Source of the DNA: Blasia pusilla
Lineage: Eukaryota > Marchantiophyta > Marchantiopsida > Blasiales
Assembly: GCA_050084515.1 (NCBI GenBank)
Contig: CM114271.1
Location: forward strand, 8,370,001-8,434,000
DNA: 64,000 nucleotides
Reading direction: 5' to 3'
The notes beneath the pieces were generated by a model that saw nothing but the letters and a program-made list of their open reading frames with translations, was not told the origin of the DNA and ran no database searches. Within the stretch, counting starts at the first letter, position 1, and each line of letters opens with the position of its first letter. Made by a program: the position numbers and the translations under genes. Shown here in pieces: positions 12,763 through 22,864 of the stretch.

Positions 12763-13677
12763 ATGATGACTAGCCTTCAAGAACAGGAGCCGAGTTATTT
12801 TGAAGAAGGTGCAAGTAAAGTCGAATGGATTGAGGCTATGGGGGAAGAGCTTGCTGCATTAAGACATCAACAGATATGGGAGCTGGTTGATATACCTTCC
12901 GGTAAGGAAGCTATTGGTTGCAAATGGATTTACAAAATCAAGCACAATCAAGATGGTACACTTAACAGATACAAAGCGAGAGTGGTGGCTAAGGGCTATG
13001 CACAACAATATGGCATCGATTATGAGGAAACATTTAGCCTTGTGCAAAGATGGCAACTACGAGAACAGTGGTTGCAGTTGCAGTTAGTAAGAGATGGAGA
13101 TTATATCACATGGACGTCAACAATGCCTTCTTGAATGGAGATCTATACAAGGAGGTATATATGACTCAACCACCTAGATATGAGTATCCTTAGTTTCCAT
13201 TTCGCGTATGTTGGTTGAAAAAAGCTTTATACGGGCTCAAACAAGCTCCAAGAGCTTGCTATGGCAAGATTATATACGTCTTACAAAAGTTGGGTTGTAA
13301 GATATGTGATTCTGACTCCTCGTTATATGTCTTCAAAGGACAAGATCATACGGTTCTCATTGTGTTGTATGTTGATGATCTTTTAATTACTGGGAGTATT
13401 GAAGAAATGGTACAACAAGTCAAACTTAAGTTACAAGTAGAATTTGATATGAAGGACTTCGGAGAGCTCAAGCACTTCCTCAATATTGAGTTTATCAAGG
13501 TTGGAGAGAGCATGTGGTTACTACAACAACAATATGCTTTTCATATGCTTTCAAAATATGGTATGACGACTTATAAGCCAATCTCTATACCGTTGGACCA
13601 GAGTGTGAAGCTTAAGTGGATGAAGGAGAGTTGCTTACAAATTATAATATGTATAGGCGCACGGTTGGAAGTTTGAT
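12763..13677 (+). pseudogene. Copia A reverse transcriptase remnant
   Basis: Frames 12763-13134 and 13215-13676 hold the copia RT (RVT_2). Visible motifs are [42 protein letters not shown] and the catalytic YVDD at 13368-13379. A frameshift near 13040 breaks the ETFSPV region, and the C-terminal RT part is out of frame. Confidence 0.9.
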
Positions 13678-13679
13678 CT

Positions 13680-14286
13680 ATCTAACTATAACTATACCAA
13701 CTTTTAGTTATGTTGTTGGCCTAATGAGCCAATTTATGTAAGCACCTCGAAAACCTCACCTTGATGTTGTAAGGAGGATTATGTGGAATATGAAATTCTC
13801 TTTTCAATTCGGGCTTCAATTTGAACCTTCTCCGAGTTTTCAATTACAAGGATTCCTAGATGTTAATTAGACTGGAAGCGTGTATGATTGACACTTCCCT
13901 TGTGATTATTCATTTACTTCGGGCCGCGTAACTATAAGTTGGGCTTCAAAATAGCAACCTACTGTTGTTTTGTCTTCAATAGAGATCGAGTACAAAGGAG
14001 CAACCAATGCAACATGTGAGGCGGTGTGGCTTCATCGATTACTTGTTGAGATTGGTGTCAGTAACTTAGGACCTAGTGTAATATATGCAGACAATATTAG
14101 TAGCATCAAATTTGCTAATAACCCTGTGTTTCATGCTCGTACAAAGAATATTGAGATGCACTATCATTTTATCAAAGAGAAAGTGCTTGCGGGAGAAATT
14201 GATATTGTGTATATAGATACAGATCTGCAAATTGCTGACATTTTTACAAAGGTATTGTCGAGAGATAAAATTGAGATATTTAGAAA
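13680..14286 (+). pseudogene. Copia A RNase H remnant
   Basis: From 13970 the frame reads SSIEIEYKGATNATCEAVWL, the copia RNase H motif usually written STEAEY. It is followed by YADNISSIKFANNPVFHART and DIFTKVLSRDK. The segment 13680-13969 is homologous to copia B but carries stops. The element's coding end and 3' LTR are missing. Confidence 0.85.
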
Positions 14287-15048
14287 TGAAGAAGAATTTG
14301 GATGCGAGGAATTTGTGCCTTATCATGCTCACGTACGTAGACCAATTCATCCAATGCCTCACAAGTACCACAACATTGTAATGAGTACCATCATGTTTGA
14401 AGACATATTTCCAAAGTCATTGCTAGCTATTGGCAATTTTACCTTCAGCACTATGTTTGGAGAACTCAATAGTATAAAGATAAGATCTCCAAGCCTCTTC
14501 TTAGGCCTTTGGGATATAGCCCTTGCGAACTCCCAAGGGTGAAGACGATGACATGCACACATATGTCACCTAGCTCGCACAACCTGCTACTAACCTAACC
14601 AAGAATTTTAAGAAACCTCCAAGTAGATTCTAAGAAAGTCCAAGAATGGAAACTTTCCCAATCATCCTCCAATTGCATCCCCACATGGGACTCACAAGCC
14701 ACCAAAGGGGAAAGTAAGTCACCACTAGCTTCTTCACTCTTGTCGTGCGCATACACATTGTTACACAACATACATCATTGTCAACAAACATACACACAAA
14801 CACGCACGATCCCATGCTAACTCATGGCATCCAAACAACCAGACAAGAAATACCAAAATATCTCCAATCGCCCCCCTAGATGGTGGTTAGATCCCTTTAA
14901 CTCTCGATATCCATCTATCCCTACCTACCATGACAGACATCTCTCAGATGCTAAGAGCAAAAAGGTCGGGTGCTCATCTCGCCCCATCGTTAGTCGACTT
15001 CTTATCATCAATGTCACAGACACAAGTCGGAATCTAGAACTACCTACT
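14287..15048. other. Unassigned stretch between copia A and the PHD-containing gypsy fragment
   Basis: No recognisable protein motif on either strand. It may be the 3' non-coding end or LTR of the minus-strand gypsy fragment that starts at 15049, but no second copy in the window allows a boundary to be drawn. Confidence 0.4.
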
Positions 15049-15054
15049 CTATGT

Positions 15055-15189
15055 ACATCTGTGACACATCCATCCTCCCTCAAGAATCCTAGTGAGAGGT
15101 GGCGTTAGACATTCCATATGCCATCCTCTCGAACATCCATTACAGACAAGCATAATAGCTGCACCACAGGCAGAACCATGCAGCATACA
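15055..15189 (-). CDS. PHD finger at the C-terminus of gypsy M pol
   Basis: The minus-strand frame 15049-15339 ends in a zinc finger of PHD type. Its ligands are spaced C-x2-C-x4-H-x2-C-x14-C-x2-C (MLVCNGCSRGWHMEC, then GWMCHRC), with the hallmark LTPPL and a Trp two residues before the penultimate Cys. The first ligand pair is C-x2-H rather than C-x2-C, perhaps from decay. PHD fingers usually read histone H3 tail marks. Downstream of an integrase, this one could have guided insertion or tethered the complex; that role is inference. Upstream in the same frame is NCAPCHLPKIDG, part of the linker to integrase. Confidence 0.82.
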
Positions 15190-15389
15190 CGGCAAGCCTG
15201 CAGGAACTATTGCTAAGCTTGGATCAACTATACCATCAATTTTTGGAAGATGACACGGTGCACAGTTACGCACATGGTCCTTCCAAACCATACCAGCGCG
15301 TCCCCCCAATAAGAGAACACCAGATGGGCAAAATCTCACGCATTCTCAAGATGGTGCACCTGCAGTCACATCCAATGTCGTAGGTGCCG

Positions 15390-16370
15390 CCTGCTGCAAG
15401 TAGCCATAGTCTCCCTGAGGAAACCTCCGGATAGTAGGTCAATAACCACATCCTCAAATAGTCATATATCTCAATGTATCCCGATGTTGTGCAATCACCA
15501 AGTTCTCAAACGCCATGGGCATTACTCTAAAAAAAAAACTCAATCCTCTGAGAACATGCTTGCATCCATACATCAAGGTCATCAAGGTTCAACACCTCAC
15601 CAACATCTCAACGAATGGCCGCAGGTAAATGTGGCTCTCGACCATAAAGCAGCAAGTACGGTGAGAAAGACGCTAAGGATGATGTTTGCATAATCTGTAT
15701 CCCATTGCCAACCACGGCAACTAAAGGTCCCAATTTTCTAGGTGATCTCTTTGCAAGCCATACTTGCGTAATCCTCTCGTCATCGTCTGTACAACTCTCT
15801 CCGCTAGTCCATCTGCCTCAGGATGATCTGGCGAAGTGGTGCGGTGGTCAATCAGCGCCTGATCACACAAGGCCTAAAACTCCTCGTGAAACTCTGTACC
15901 CTGGTCTGTCAACATCTCAACTGGTGTGTCGTAATGACTCAACACTCAATCTAGAAAGGCATACGCTACTCCCTCACTCATTTTGTCAAGCAATGCAACC
16001 AACTCTATCCACTTCGAGAAGTGCTCGATCATCACCAACACATAACGCCTATGGCGCTCCGTCAAAGGCAAAGATCCTGCAAAATCCAAACTCCATCTAT
16101 AACCTAAACCCATGATCGGAAGTGGATGCAACTGTGGAGTTGGAGTATTAGACGATGCTCGAACTTGATCACACACCATGCACCTAGCAACAAACTACTG
16201 AACGTAAGTCTGCATGCCTCCCCATCAATACTGTATATGGAGCAAGTTGTACGTCCGCTTCATTCCAAAATGACCCAACTCCTCGTGGGCATGACGCACT
16301 AAATGTGATCTCTGCGAAGGATGAGGCACTACACGCACTCTACCATCCTCCCAAACTCGTGACACATATG
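15390..16370 (-). pseudogene. Gypsy M integrase remnant
   Basis: The HHCC domain is seen as HEELGHFGMKRTYNLL followed by ARCMVCDQV near 16160-16330. The core shows WSLDFAG (first Asp, codon 16084-16086), LTDQGTEF (second Asp, codon 15904-15906) and DGLAERVVQ (Glu, codon 15799-15801), so the DDE triad is readable. Stops interrupt the frame in several places, including inside the HHCC region and after AFLD at about 15946. Confidence 0.87.
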
Positions 16371-16671
16371 TCCCCTCCCACCGGAATTGTTTCGCTCACT
16401 GTAGGTTCCGGTCCCGGTCTCTAGCTCCCACTGTGCTCACAACCCTGCCAGTACGTAGGTACTCCAAGACCACTCCATCATCATGAATATCTCAGCCACC
16501 TATCATCTCCTCACCGACCTCTGGAACTGAGGACTCTCCATCAGACCTCGCCATCAAAGTCTCATCAATTTGGCTCTCCATAGACAACAAGCCCAAATAG
16601 GCTGACATGTGCCATCATGGCACCAACTCCTCATCACTCTGACCATGCCAACAAGCTCCACTTGCATCTCG

Positions 16672-16980
16672 CTAACTCGGGCATAGGTTACGGCTCAAAA
16701 CATCTCCATCATGGTTGAGCATCCTAGGTCTATGCATCACTTGGAAATCATACTCTAGCAACAAAAGAGCCCACCTTGCAAGCTTCCATATAAGCTTGTC
16801 TGACTCCATTAACCACTTAAATGGCTGATGATCAATATTGATGGTAAAGGGGTTGCCGAATAGATAACACCTAAAATGTGTGACAATCCACACCGAAGCC
16901 AAGCACTCACCCTCATACAAGCTATACTTTGTCTCTACAGCGTTGTTCGAGCGACTAGCGTAAGCCACCATAAACTATCT
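16672..16980 (-). pseudogene. Gypsy M RNase H remnant
   Basis: Open minus-strand frame with MVAYASRSNNAVETKYSLYE, the family's usual Ser-x-x-Leu-x-x-x-E-x-x-Y region. It continues with LASVWIVTHFRCYLFG, INIDHQPFKWLM and NHDGDVLSRNL, the usual gypsy RT_RNaseH pattern. Confidence 0.88.
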
Positions 16981-17028
16981 ACCATCATTGTCATGATGGG
17001 TGAGCATGGCTCCAAGCCCCAACATGCT

Positions 17029-17575
17029 TCAATCGATATGCAACTCGAAAGGACGCCCCCTGATCTGTCTCCTCAATATGGGCGCGGACGTCAATGTATC
17101 CTTGAGCATCTGAAATGCTCTCTCCTGCTCATCCCCCCAATGCCACTCTCGATCTACCTTGGTCAGCAAGGTTAGCGGCTTTGCAATCGAATTGAAACCC
17201 TTGAAGTACCGTCGATAGAAGTTTGCCAATCCCATGAAGGCACGAACTCGACTCACATCTGTAGGGCGTGGAATGCGTGAAATATCCTCTACCTTCATCT
17301 GACTATACCCAAGTCCCCTTGGGTATATTGTATGACCTAGGTACTCAATCTGGTCGTAGAAGAACTTGCACTTGCCCGGATGTAGCTTCAACCCATGTAA
17401 CTACAATCGTCGAGATACCTCCTCTTGATGTTGCTCATGCTCCTCAACCGTGGCGCTAAAGACTATGATGTCATCAATATAACACGTAGCAAAATCTAGA
17501 CCCGCCAAGATCCTATCCATGACCCTAGGAAACTCATCCGGGGCGTTCTTTAACCCAAATGGTAAGAACCGCCCT
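17029..17575 (-). pseudogene. Gypsy M reverse transcriptase, C-terminal half (fragment 1)
   Basis: Begins FLPFGLKNAPDEF near 17565 and has the catalytic YIDD at 17470-17481. It continues with HGLKLHPGKCKFFYD, YLGHTIYPRGLG, and FMGLANFYRRYFKGF in the connection domain. One stop lies between the palm and HGLK, near 17400. Fragment 2 (18274-21625) lacks exactly this part of RT. Confidence 0.9.
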
Positions 17576-18273
17576 CACGGTTCATTAGACAAGAGAAATC
17601 GATCGTGATCCCCCGCAACTCGGTTACCTCCAAAAGGGAAAGCGAGATGAGGTGCCTTTCCAACCAATCGCATTCCCCAACGGGTTGCCGAAGGAAATCC
17701 ATGCGAGATCTCATGGATCCCGACTCCAATCACACACGTCACAACCCGCAGGGGGTACCTACTGACAACTGCGTTCAACCCAACGGACTCTGACGGGTTG
17801 CAAGTTGCAATTGGAAGATGATACCATGCGTCTGAGTCCCAAAATTTGCAACCCGTTGGACTACGACAGGTTGCAACACGATTGAATACATTCCGTCATA
17901 CAATCTCACCTACTAAACAACATCTTGTCAGTCATATTTTGTCAGGAGAATAACGGTCACTATTCACTATAAATTAAGCATTCTCAATCTCATTCCTATT
18001 CTTATTCTTATTCTTATTCTCCACTCGGTGGAATAATCTGGGAATGGATAATTATGTGAAACTCACTCGTGGCAGTCATCTAGCGACTCTTCCTCAATCA
18101 TAAATAATTCGACCGCAAGCTCGTGAGTCTTACATACCAATGGATGAAAAATTCCTCTTGGTGCAATTTCTTCTCCAAATTGGAAGAATCTTTGTTTCCA
18201 AGGATGTTAGGGTGGACGGTACGGAGGACGTTGTAGGTGAGAAAGTCTAGCCAATGATAGCAGATTGTAAAGT
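17576..18273. other. Spacer between gypsy M fragments 1 and 2, with a (TTATTC)n microsatellite
   Basis: No gene motif. A short run of cttattc repeats lies near 17996-18021. Several copies of acccgttggac / gacgggttgcaa occur in both orientations at 17740-17880 and could form a weak stem. Fragments 1 and 2 diverge outward from this spacer. Confidence 0.5.
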
Positions 18274-18765
18274 ATGGAATCTCCTACCTCTAAAAAATGG
18301 TCAATACATGGCTTGTCTCTGAATTCCTCTATTTCCCAAGTAGACAGTCCGAAATTTCCTATATCACCGAGCTTTACGTTTGCCACTCCCAGCTCAGTAG
18401 ATCTAGCATCGACTCCAACTTCACTCGTTCGTAATAATGTTGTACTTCTTGAAGACATTCCGGATGTCATCAACCTCATTGGATCTGTCGGACATCAACC
18501 AGGCCCTCTGTCTGCCTACTCGTTCCTCTTGCGAGTATCCATAAATAGTTTGTTGTCGTCTCTGCCCTTTAAAATATTCAAGCACATTCTTGTTGAAAAA
18601 ATGCCGCCCACGTACGATGGTAATTGCATTTTTGAGTTGCCTCCACCTGCGGGTCTTGCTCAAAAGAAAGATGGAGGACGCTTGAAGGGTATGGATAGAA
18701 AGTCTAATTGTCATCGATGGTGCAGACTTCAACGGACTAGTGCTTCAATTCCAGATGGTCCTTAG
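18274..18765 (+). CDS. Unrecognised 163-codon frame before the gypsy M protease
   Basis: No known domain is recognised. The first half is Ser/Pro-rich (for example SPTSKKWSIHGLSL). A shifted frame near 18690-18790 reads IDGADFNGLVLQFQMVLRLF, suggesting that a frameshift hides a longer original ORF. Position suggests gag or a gag-pol linker of the methyltransferase-bearing element, but there is no zinc knuckle. Confidence 0.4.
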   Translation: MESPTSKKWSIHGLSLNSSISQVDSPKFPISPSFTFATPSSVDLASTPTSLVRNNVVLLEDIPDVINLIGSVGHQPGPLSAYSFLLRVSINSLLSSLPFKIFKHILVEKMPPTYDGNCIFELPPPAGLAQKKDGGRLKGMDRKSNCHRWCRLQRTSASIPDGP

Positions 18766-19074
18766 ATTGTTTCTCGCCGCCAATGCGTTGGAGCCTTGGA
18801 GTGTAGAAGTCTAGGCATCCCGTATCTAGAGCGTAATGGGTGAGTCAATATGTTGCAAGTTGGAGTTTATGCATCACGTTTAGATGTGATGGACTTGCCC
18901 TTGGAGCTTATGCTCGGGCCGTCCACGTCAGATTCATGGCAAGCTGCGGCTGCTAGGATGGCGGAGATGCTCGCCAGACCCGCGATAGAGCGTGCCATGG
19001 CTTCTCCCGGTGTTGTGTTGCTAGATAATTAGGGAGAGGTCTTCCAGTTGGTAAGTCCAAGAGGTTGAGCTTGT

Positions 19075-19379
19075 AGTCTGCAGCGCGTCTTGTTGGATTC
19101 AGGAGCGCAACCTTGATGTTAGGGAAAGCGACATTTAGAGGTTTGGGCCTCATAAGGGCCGATGTGGAGAGTTATCCATTCCGGATACAGACATCCTTTG
19201 GTGGAGCGAGTACCACACAATATATCATCCAACATGAGGTCGTGGTGAGGATTCGCTCGGGACATCCTTCAGATAAGTCCGTGGTGCGAGCTAAGGCGAT
19301 AATGACCGATGTAGAGTCCTACGACGTCTTGGTTGGTGGACCAATATTGTACCTCATGGGGTTTTTCCTGGATTATTAG
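19075..19379 (+). pseudogene. Gypsy M aspartic protease remnant
   Basis: Retropepsin-like domain. The active-site block LLDSGAQP is readable, with the catalytic Asp codon at 19096-19098. The frame then shifts by one base at about 19112 and continues as MLGKATFRGLGLIRADVESY and then AKAIMTDVESYDVLVGG, the typical second half. The frameshift (one base apparently lost) would stop translation directly after the active site. Confidence 0.83.
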
Positions 19380-19679
19380 GAGGAGTCAGCATCCTAGAAA
19401 TGATGATGGTAGTTAGGTGATGGGCGCCTCAGGTCATTACCCGTTCGATTCACTAGTGTAGTGATCGAGCGCCGACCAAGAGAGATGGTGATCTTAGTAG
19501 CATTTAGCAATGCCATCACTTGGCACAGTGATTTGACTAAGGGACATGTCCATATAGAGGACACTCTCGTTCGTGATATTTCTATGGAGAGGAGTGTCAT
19601 GGTAGCCGCATCAATCCGTGGAGGAGAGGTGCCATGTTGGGGCTTGACTGAGGAGCTTTGATGCTTAGCCAGTGAGCAT

Positions 19680-20760
19680 GTGCAGACCGCGTGGAGTGAG
19701 ACGTTTGCTCAAGAGTGTGATGGGTCAGATGAACCTAAGGTAGTCAAAAGTGCTACTATGACCCCTTTGGACACCGCCTCGATTGTGTGGTGCATTCCAG
19801 AGAAGGGTATTTGCATGTTGGATCTCTTTGGAGGGATCAGCACTGGCATAGTTGATGCTAGAGTGCGCGTGCAGAAGTTCCTGTATGTGAAGGTTGATTA
19901 TGTTGCAAGGCGCGCTTCACTTCACCATGTGGCGCAGTTATGCCTCCGCTTTCCCGACTTGTCTGCGTCCGCCATCCAGGGTTACTAGAGTTCCCTACTG
20001 AGGGATATTTCATTGTTGGGGGCACAGGACTTAGAGCAGGTAGGGACCATAGACTTGGTCATTGCTGGTTGGTCGTGTTAAGGCCAATCGAGTGTTGGAT
20101 GAGGTAGCGGATTAGCTGACACTCGGTCCAAGTTGTTTTGGGAGATGATGCGGATTTTGCGACCCTTGCAAGAGCATCAGTCCCGTTCTCTAGCATACAT
20201 TATGGAGAATGTGCCGATCTTGGGAGATTTGAGATCACAGGTAGTGACGAGTGCACATCAGGTGCATGCATGGAATGGCTCAGCAATGTTTTTGGATGCG
20301 GTGAATGTAGGTTCTAGAGCACACCGTTCGCATCTTTGGTGGACTAACTTGGTGCCACACGAGGTATTGCGGAGGGCATATGCGCAAGTGGAGCGCCCCT
20401 CTTAGTTGTTGGTGGATTCCATATTGGATTCGGGCCGTCGATTACAGGCAGTGAGGCACGATGATCGACCGCCGTTGATTGTGGTCAACAGGATTGGCAT
20501 GCCACAAGCAACCTTTCTCACATTGGTGAGTTTTCCCGCTTCCTATGCACTCAAGGAGGCCGGACTTGGCTTGGTTTGGGATGACCAGGTACAACGGTTG
20601 GTGGAGCCCAACGCCGATGAGCGAGAGCAAGCGATGGGATTTCCCATAGGAGTGACGGTAGTACCGTCACTATCAGAGGCATCACGACATCATGTCTAGG
20701 GTCAGGCGATGGACCTAAACTGCTTGACATGGATTTTCAGCTTAGGAGTAGATGAGCAAC
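19680..20760 (+). pseudogene. C5 cytosine DNA methyltransferase domain inside gypsy M (fragment 2)
   Basis: Canonical C5-MTase motif order is visible. Motif I is LDLFGGISTG at 19818-19847, followed by a motif II-like LYVKVDYVARRASLHH. Motif IV reads DLVIAGW then S-C-stop (Cys codon 20076-20078, TAA at 20079-20081) where P-C-Q is expected. Motif VI is MENVP (20202-20216). Motif VIII is GSRAHRSHLWWTN (about 20310-20348). The motif IX/X region is AMGFPIGVT, then GQAMDLN at about 20700-20720. The order I-IV-VI-VIII-X is not the rearranged order of plant DRM enzymes. The domain lies between protease and RT, as in fragment 3. Stops after 19988 and 20405 and the motif IV stop show it is inactive here. 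Confidence 0.88.
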
Positions 20761-21076
20761 ATTGTTTGAGGATGTGACAGATCACAGTTGTTGCGTTGGT
20801 AAGCCCTATGCCTATCGAGACAGTTGAGGCAGTGGCTGGGGGCGAGACCCGATGAGATCGACACACCAGGGGTGATCGTGAGAGACATCCTTGGACTTTT
20901 TGGGATATTTTGCAAGTACGCCGGGAGATGGTAGCCACACTGTCGAGCGTGGTTTCGGGTACTGCACATGGAGATCATATTTTGAGTTGGATGTAGGAGA
21001 GCAATCGAGTTCTGTTGTCCGAGATGGGGTTGCATTATAGCAACCACCTACACCCGGGCCGGAGAGTCCTACCGTA

Positions 21077-21625
21077 GTGACGATGGAGACTTGGGAGCTA
21101 GATATGGGCCCTAAGTTGACAGGAGGAGAGCGGTGCCGGATACACAAGTTCCTTAAGAGTTGTAGGAGCTGCTTTGCATTTAGTATGCATGACTTGGATA
21201 CGCTGAAGGGTCCAGGGATCCGCATTGAGTTGTTTAGTGATACGCCAATCTTCCGACAACCCTACAAGTACAGTGACATGGAAAGGGCTCTGATTCAGAG
21301 TAGGAGCCAGGACTTGGTTGGAGCAAGACTAGTTGAGATGTTGCATGGAGAGTATGTATCTGCCACTAGTATGCCCGCCAAGAAGGATGTGCATGGCAAT
21401 TGGACAGATAGGCAGATGTGTGGAGATTACCAACCTATCAATCAACAAAAGAAGTCCGATAGGTATGCCATGCCCACCCCTGACGAGATCTTTGATGTTA
21501 TTGGGCATGCAAAGGTCTTCAGTCCGTTAAAACTTCAAGCCGGATATCATCAGCTGCCTATCAGATTGGAGGACAGGCAGAAGACAACATTATGGGGCAT
21601 CAATCCTCGCGGGAAGGATTGCGGC
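21077..21625 (+). pseudogene. Gypsy M reverse transcriptase, N-terminal half (fragment 2)
   Basis: Open frame with METWELDMGPKLTGGE, IFRQPYKYSDMERALIQ, CGDYQPINQQKKSDRYAMPT and FSPLKLQAGYHQLPI (fingers and palm with the LDLxxGYHQ-like motif), then RLEDRQKTTLWGINPRGKD. Homology stops there. The same stretch in fragment 3 continues into the FLPFGL block. Confidence 0.9.
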
Positions 21626-22730
21626 CACGAGCGGCATGGCACGGCAATCGGCAGCGCATTGCAACTACGGGCATCACGGAAGGGTACTCGATCATCGTCG
21701 AGCGGCTACCAATCACAACGGCTACCAATCACACCATAACCGGAGTCCATCTGCCGTAATTGTTTGACGATGAAACTTCAATGACGGTGGCGGCCAAAAC
21801 AAAGTACATAGTGACTACACTAGTCTAGGAATCAACGAACGTCGTGGAAGACCCTCCACTCTGTAATGGCAGCAATGGCAACCAAAGGGTGGACAACGGC
21901 CGAATGCGGCTCTAACCAACCCTGGGCAAGAGCAACGGTCGACGGTGACTGGTGGACGGTGGACCGTTGACGATGAAGGTTGACCATTCACGGTGATAGT
22001 TGACCATTGACCAATGACGGCGACGATCGCCGCCGGCATGGCGGCTGGTTTAGGGTTTGAACAATTTAACCCTAAAAATCGCCTAGCAACGGCAGTTTTG
22101 CAAGATTGAGCATAACTTTTTCTTCACAACTCCAAACTGTGTATTGTTTGTTGCATAACTTGCACAGCTTTACGATCTACAACAAAATTAAAAAATATTT
22201 GGAATTGGACATCCCAGTAAAAACTGATGGGGATTGTCGTAAAGCCCAATGTCTCTTTCTCCTACACAAAATTGGGCAGCGCTTCCGCGCTGATTTCTCC
22301 CAACCAAAATGTAAAACCTGTAAAAATACAAATCAGCAAGCTACATGGTGCTTCCAAGAGCGCCAGCATGGGGCAACCCGCCCCCATAATCAATCCCTAT
22401 CAAAAATTGGGCAGCGCTTCCGTGCGCCACTCTTCCACAAAAAAAATCGGCAAAAGCAAAGAAGAATCAAAGTAGCCCTTGCTCCGGTGAGCACTCTCAT
22501 GAGCCCCTCAACGGGGAACACAGTCCCCAACCTGCAAAAATAGCGAGTGACCAGTGAGCTCCCCCATGAAGCTCTCTCACTCTCTCATTCTCTCTTTGTA
22601 AAGTAAGATCCAATCTCTCTCTCTACACCATCTCATACCATAGCTCTCAAAGGTGTGCACTCTCTCTCATGTCAAATCAAACCCACTCTCCTAATGAGAG
22701 GCTTGGGTTACACTCACAAGGCAAGGGACC
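21626..22730. other. Non-coding stretch with short internal repeats
   Basis: 21840-22040 is rich in variants of gttgacc / ggtggacggt. At 22270-22300 and 22407-22437 a block around attgggcagcgcttccg appears twice. It may be an LTR or untranslated end of an unrecognised element. No coding motif was seen. Confidence 0.45.
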
Positions 22731-22864
22731 ATAGCTCCGCCGCTTCATGCCAAGAGGTTCAACAAAGAGAGAATGAGCTCTAAAACTCTCTCTCCTTGAA
22801 GTATACCCCTCCCCTCTCCCAAGCTCTCTCCATGGTAACCTATTCTCCCAAGTCACCTCCTTGG
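22731..22864. repeat. Dispersed repeat, copy 2 (first copy at 9206-9340)
   Basis: Shares atagctccgccg, tgccaagaggttcaacaaag, tatacccc and cacctccttgg with the copy beside copia A. Here the sequence continues uninterrupted into cttttgatctgatgtggg, giving the probable pre-insertion version of the copia A target site. Confidence 0.85.

Larger units (their letters stand above)
9341..14286 (+). mobile_element. Copia element A (Ty1/copia), degenerate, 3' LTR missing
   Basis: The 5' LTR is 9341-9652, matching both LTRs of copia B. It is followed by the primer site cggtatcagagcg, close to the usual initiator-Met site. Domain order is gag, protease, integrase, RT, RNase H, as in Ty1/copia. Similarity to copia B ends at about 14286, just before the expected polypurine tract and 3' LTR, so the 3' end has been lost. 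Many in-frame stops and frameshifts make it non-autonomous today. Confidence 0.93.
15049..17575 (-). mobile_element. Gypsy element M, fragment 1: RT C-terminal half, RNase H, integrase, PHD finger
   Basis: A minus-strand Ty3/gypsy pol fragment. Reading from 17575 downwards it holds the RT palm with YIDD, connection domain, RNase H, HHCC zinc-binding region, DDE integrase core, a C-terminal region, and a PHD finger where chromoviruses have a chromodomain. The RT closely matches fragment 3 (for example CKFFYDQIEYLGHTIYP against CKFFYDEIEYLGHTIYP), so both are the same family. In-frame stops make it defunct. The 5' end breaks within RT, just before FLPFGLKNAP. Confidence 0.9.
18274..21625 (+). 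mobile_element. Gypsy element M, fragment 2: protease, C5 DNA methyltransferase, RT N-terminal half
   Basis: Plus-strand fragment in which an aspartic protease, a cytosine-5 DNA methyltransferase and the N-terminal half of RT follow in order. The 5' part (18274-18765) is open but unrecognised and may be gag or linker. The RT match with fragment 3 ends within the codons for GKD at about 21625, and unrelated sequence follows. Stops and frameshifts occur in every domain. No LTR could be recognised on either side. Confidence 0.88.

Noticed and set aside
19680-20760. Host DNA methyltransferase gene (CMT/DRM/MET1)
   Set aside because: No introns, no UBA, BAH or chromodomain, and it is followed directly by gypsy RT in two independent copies.
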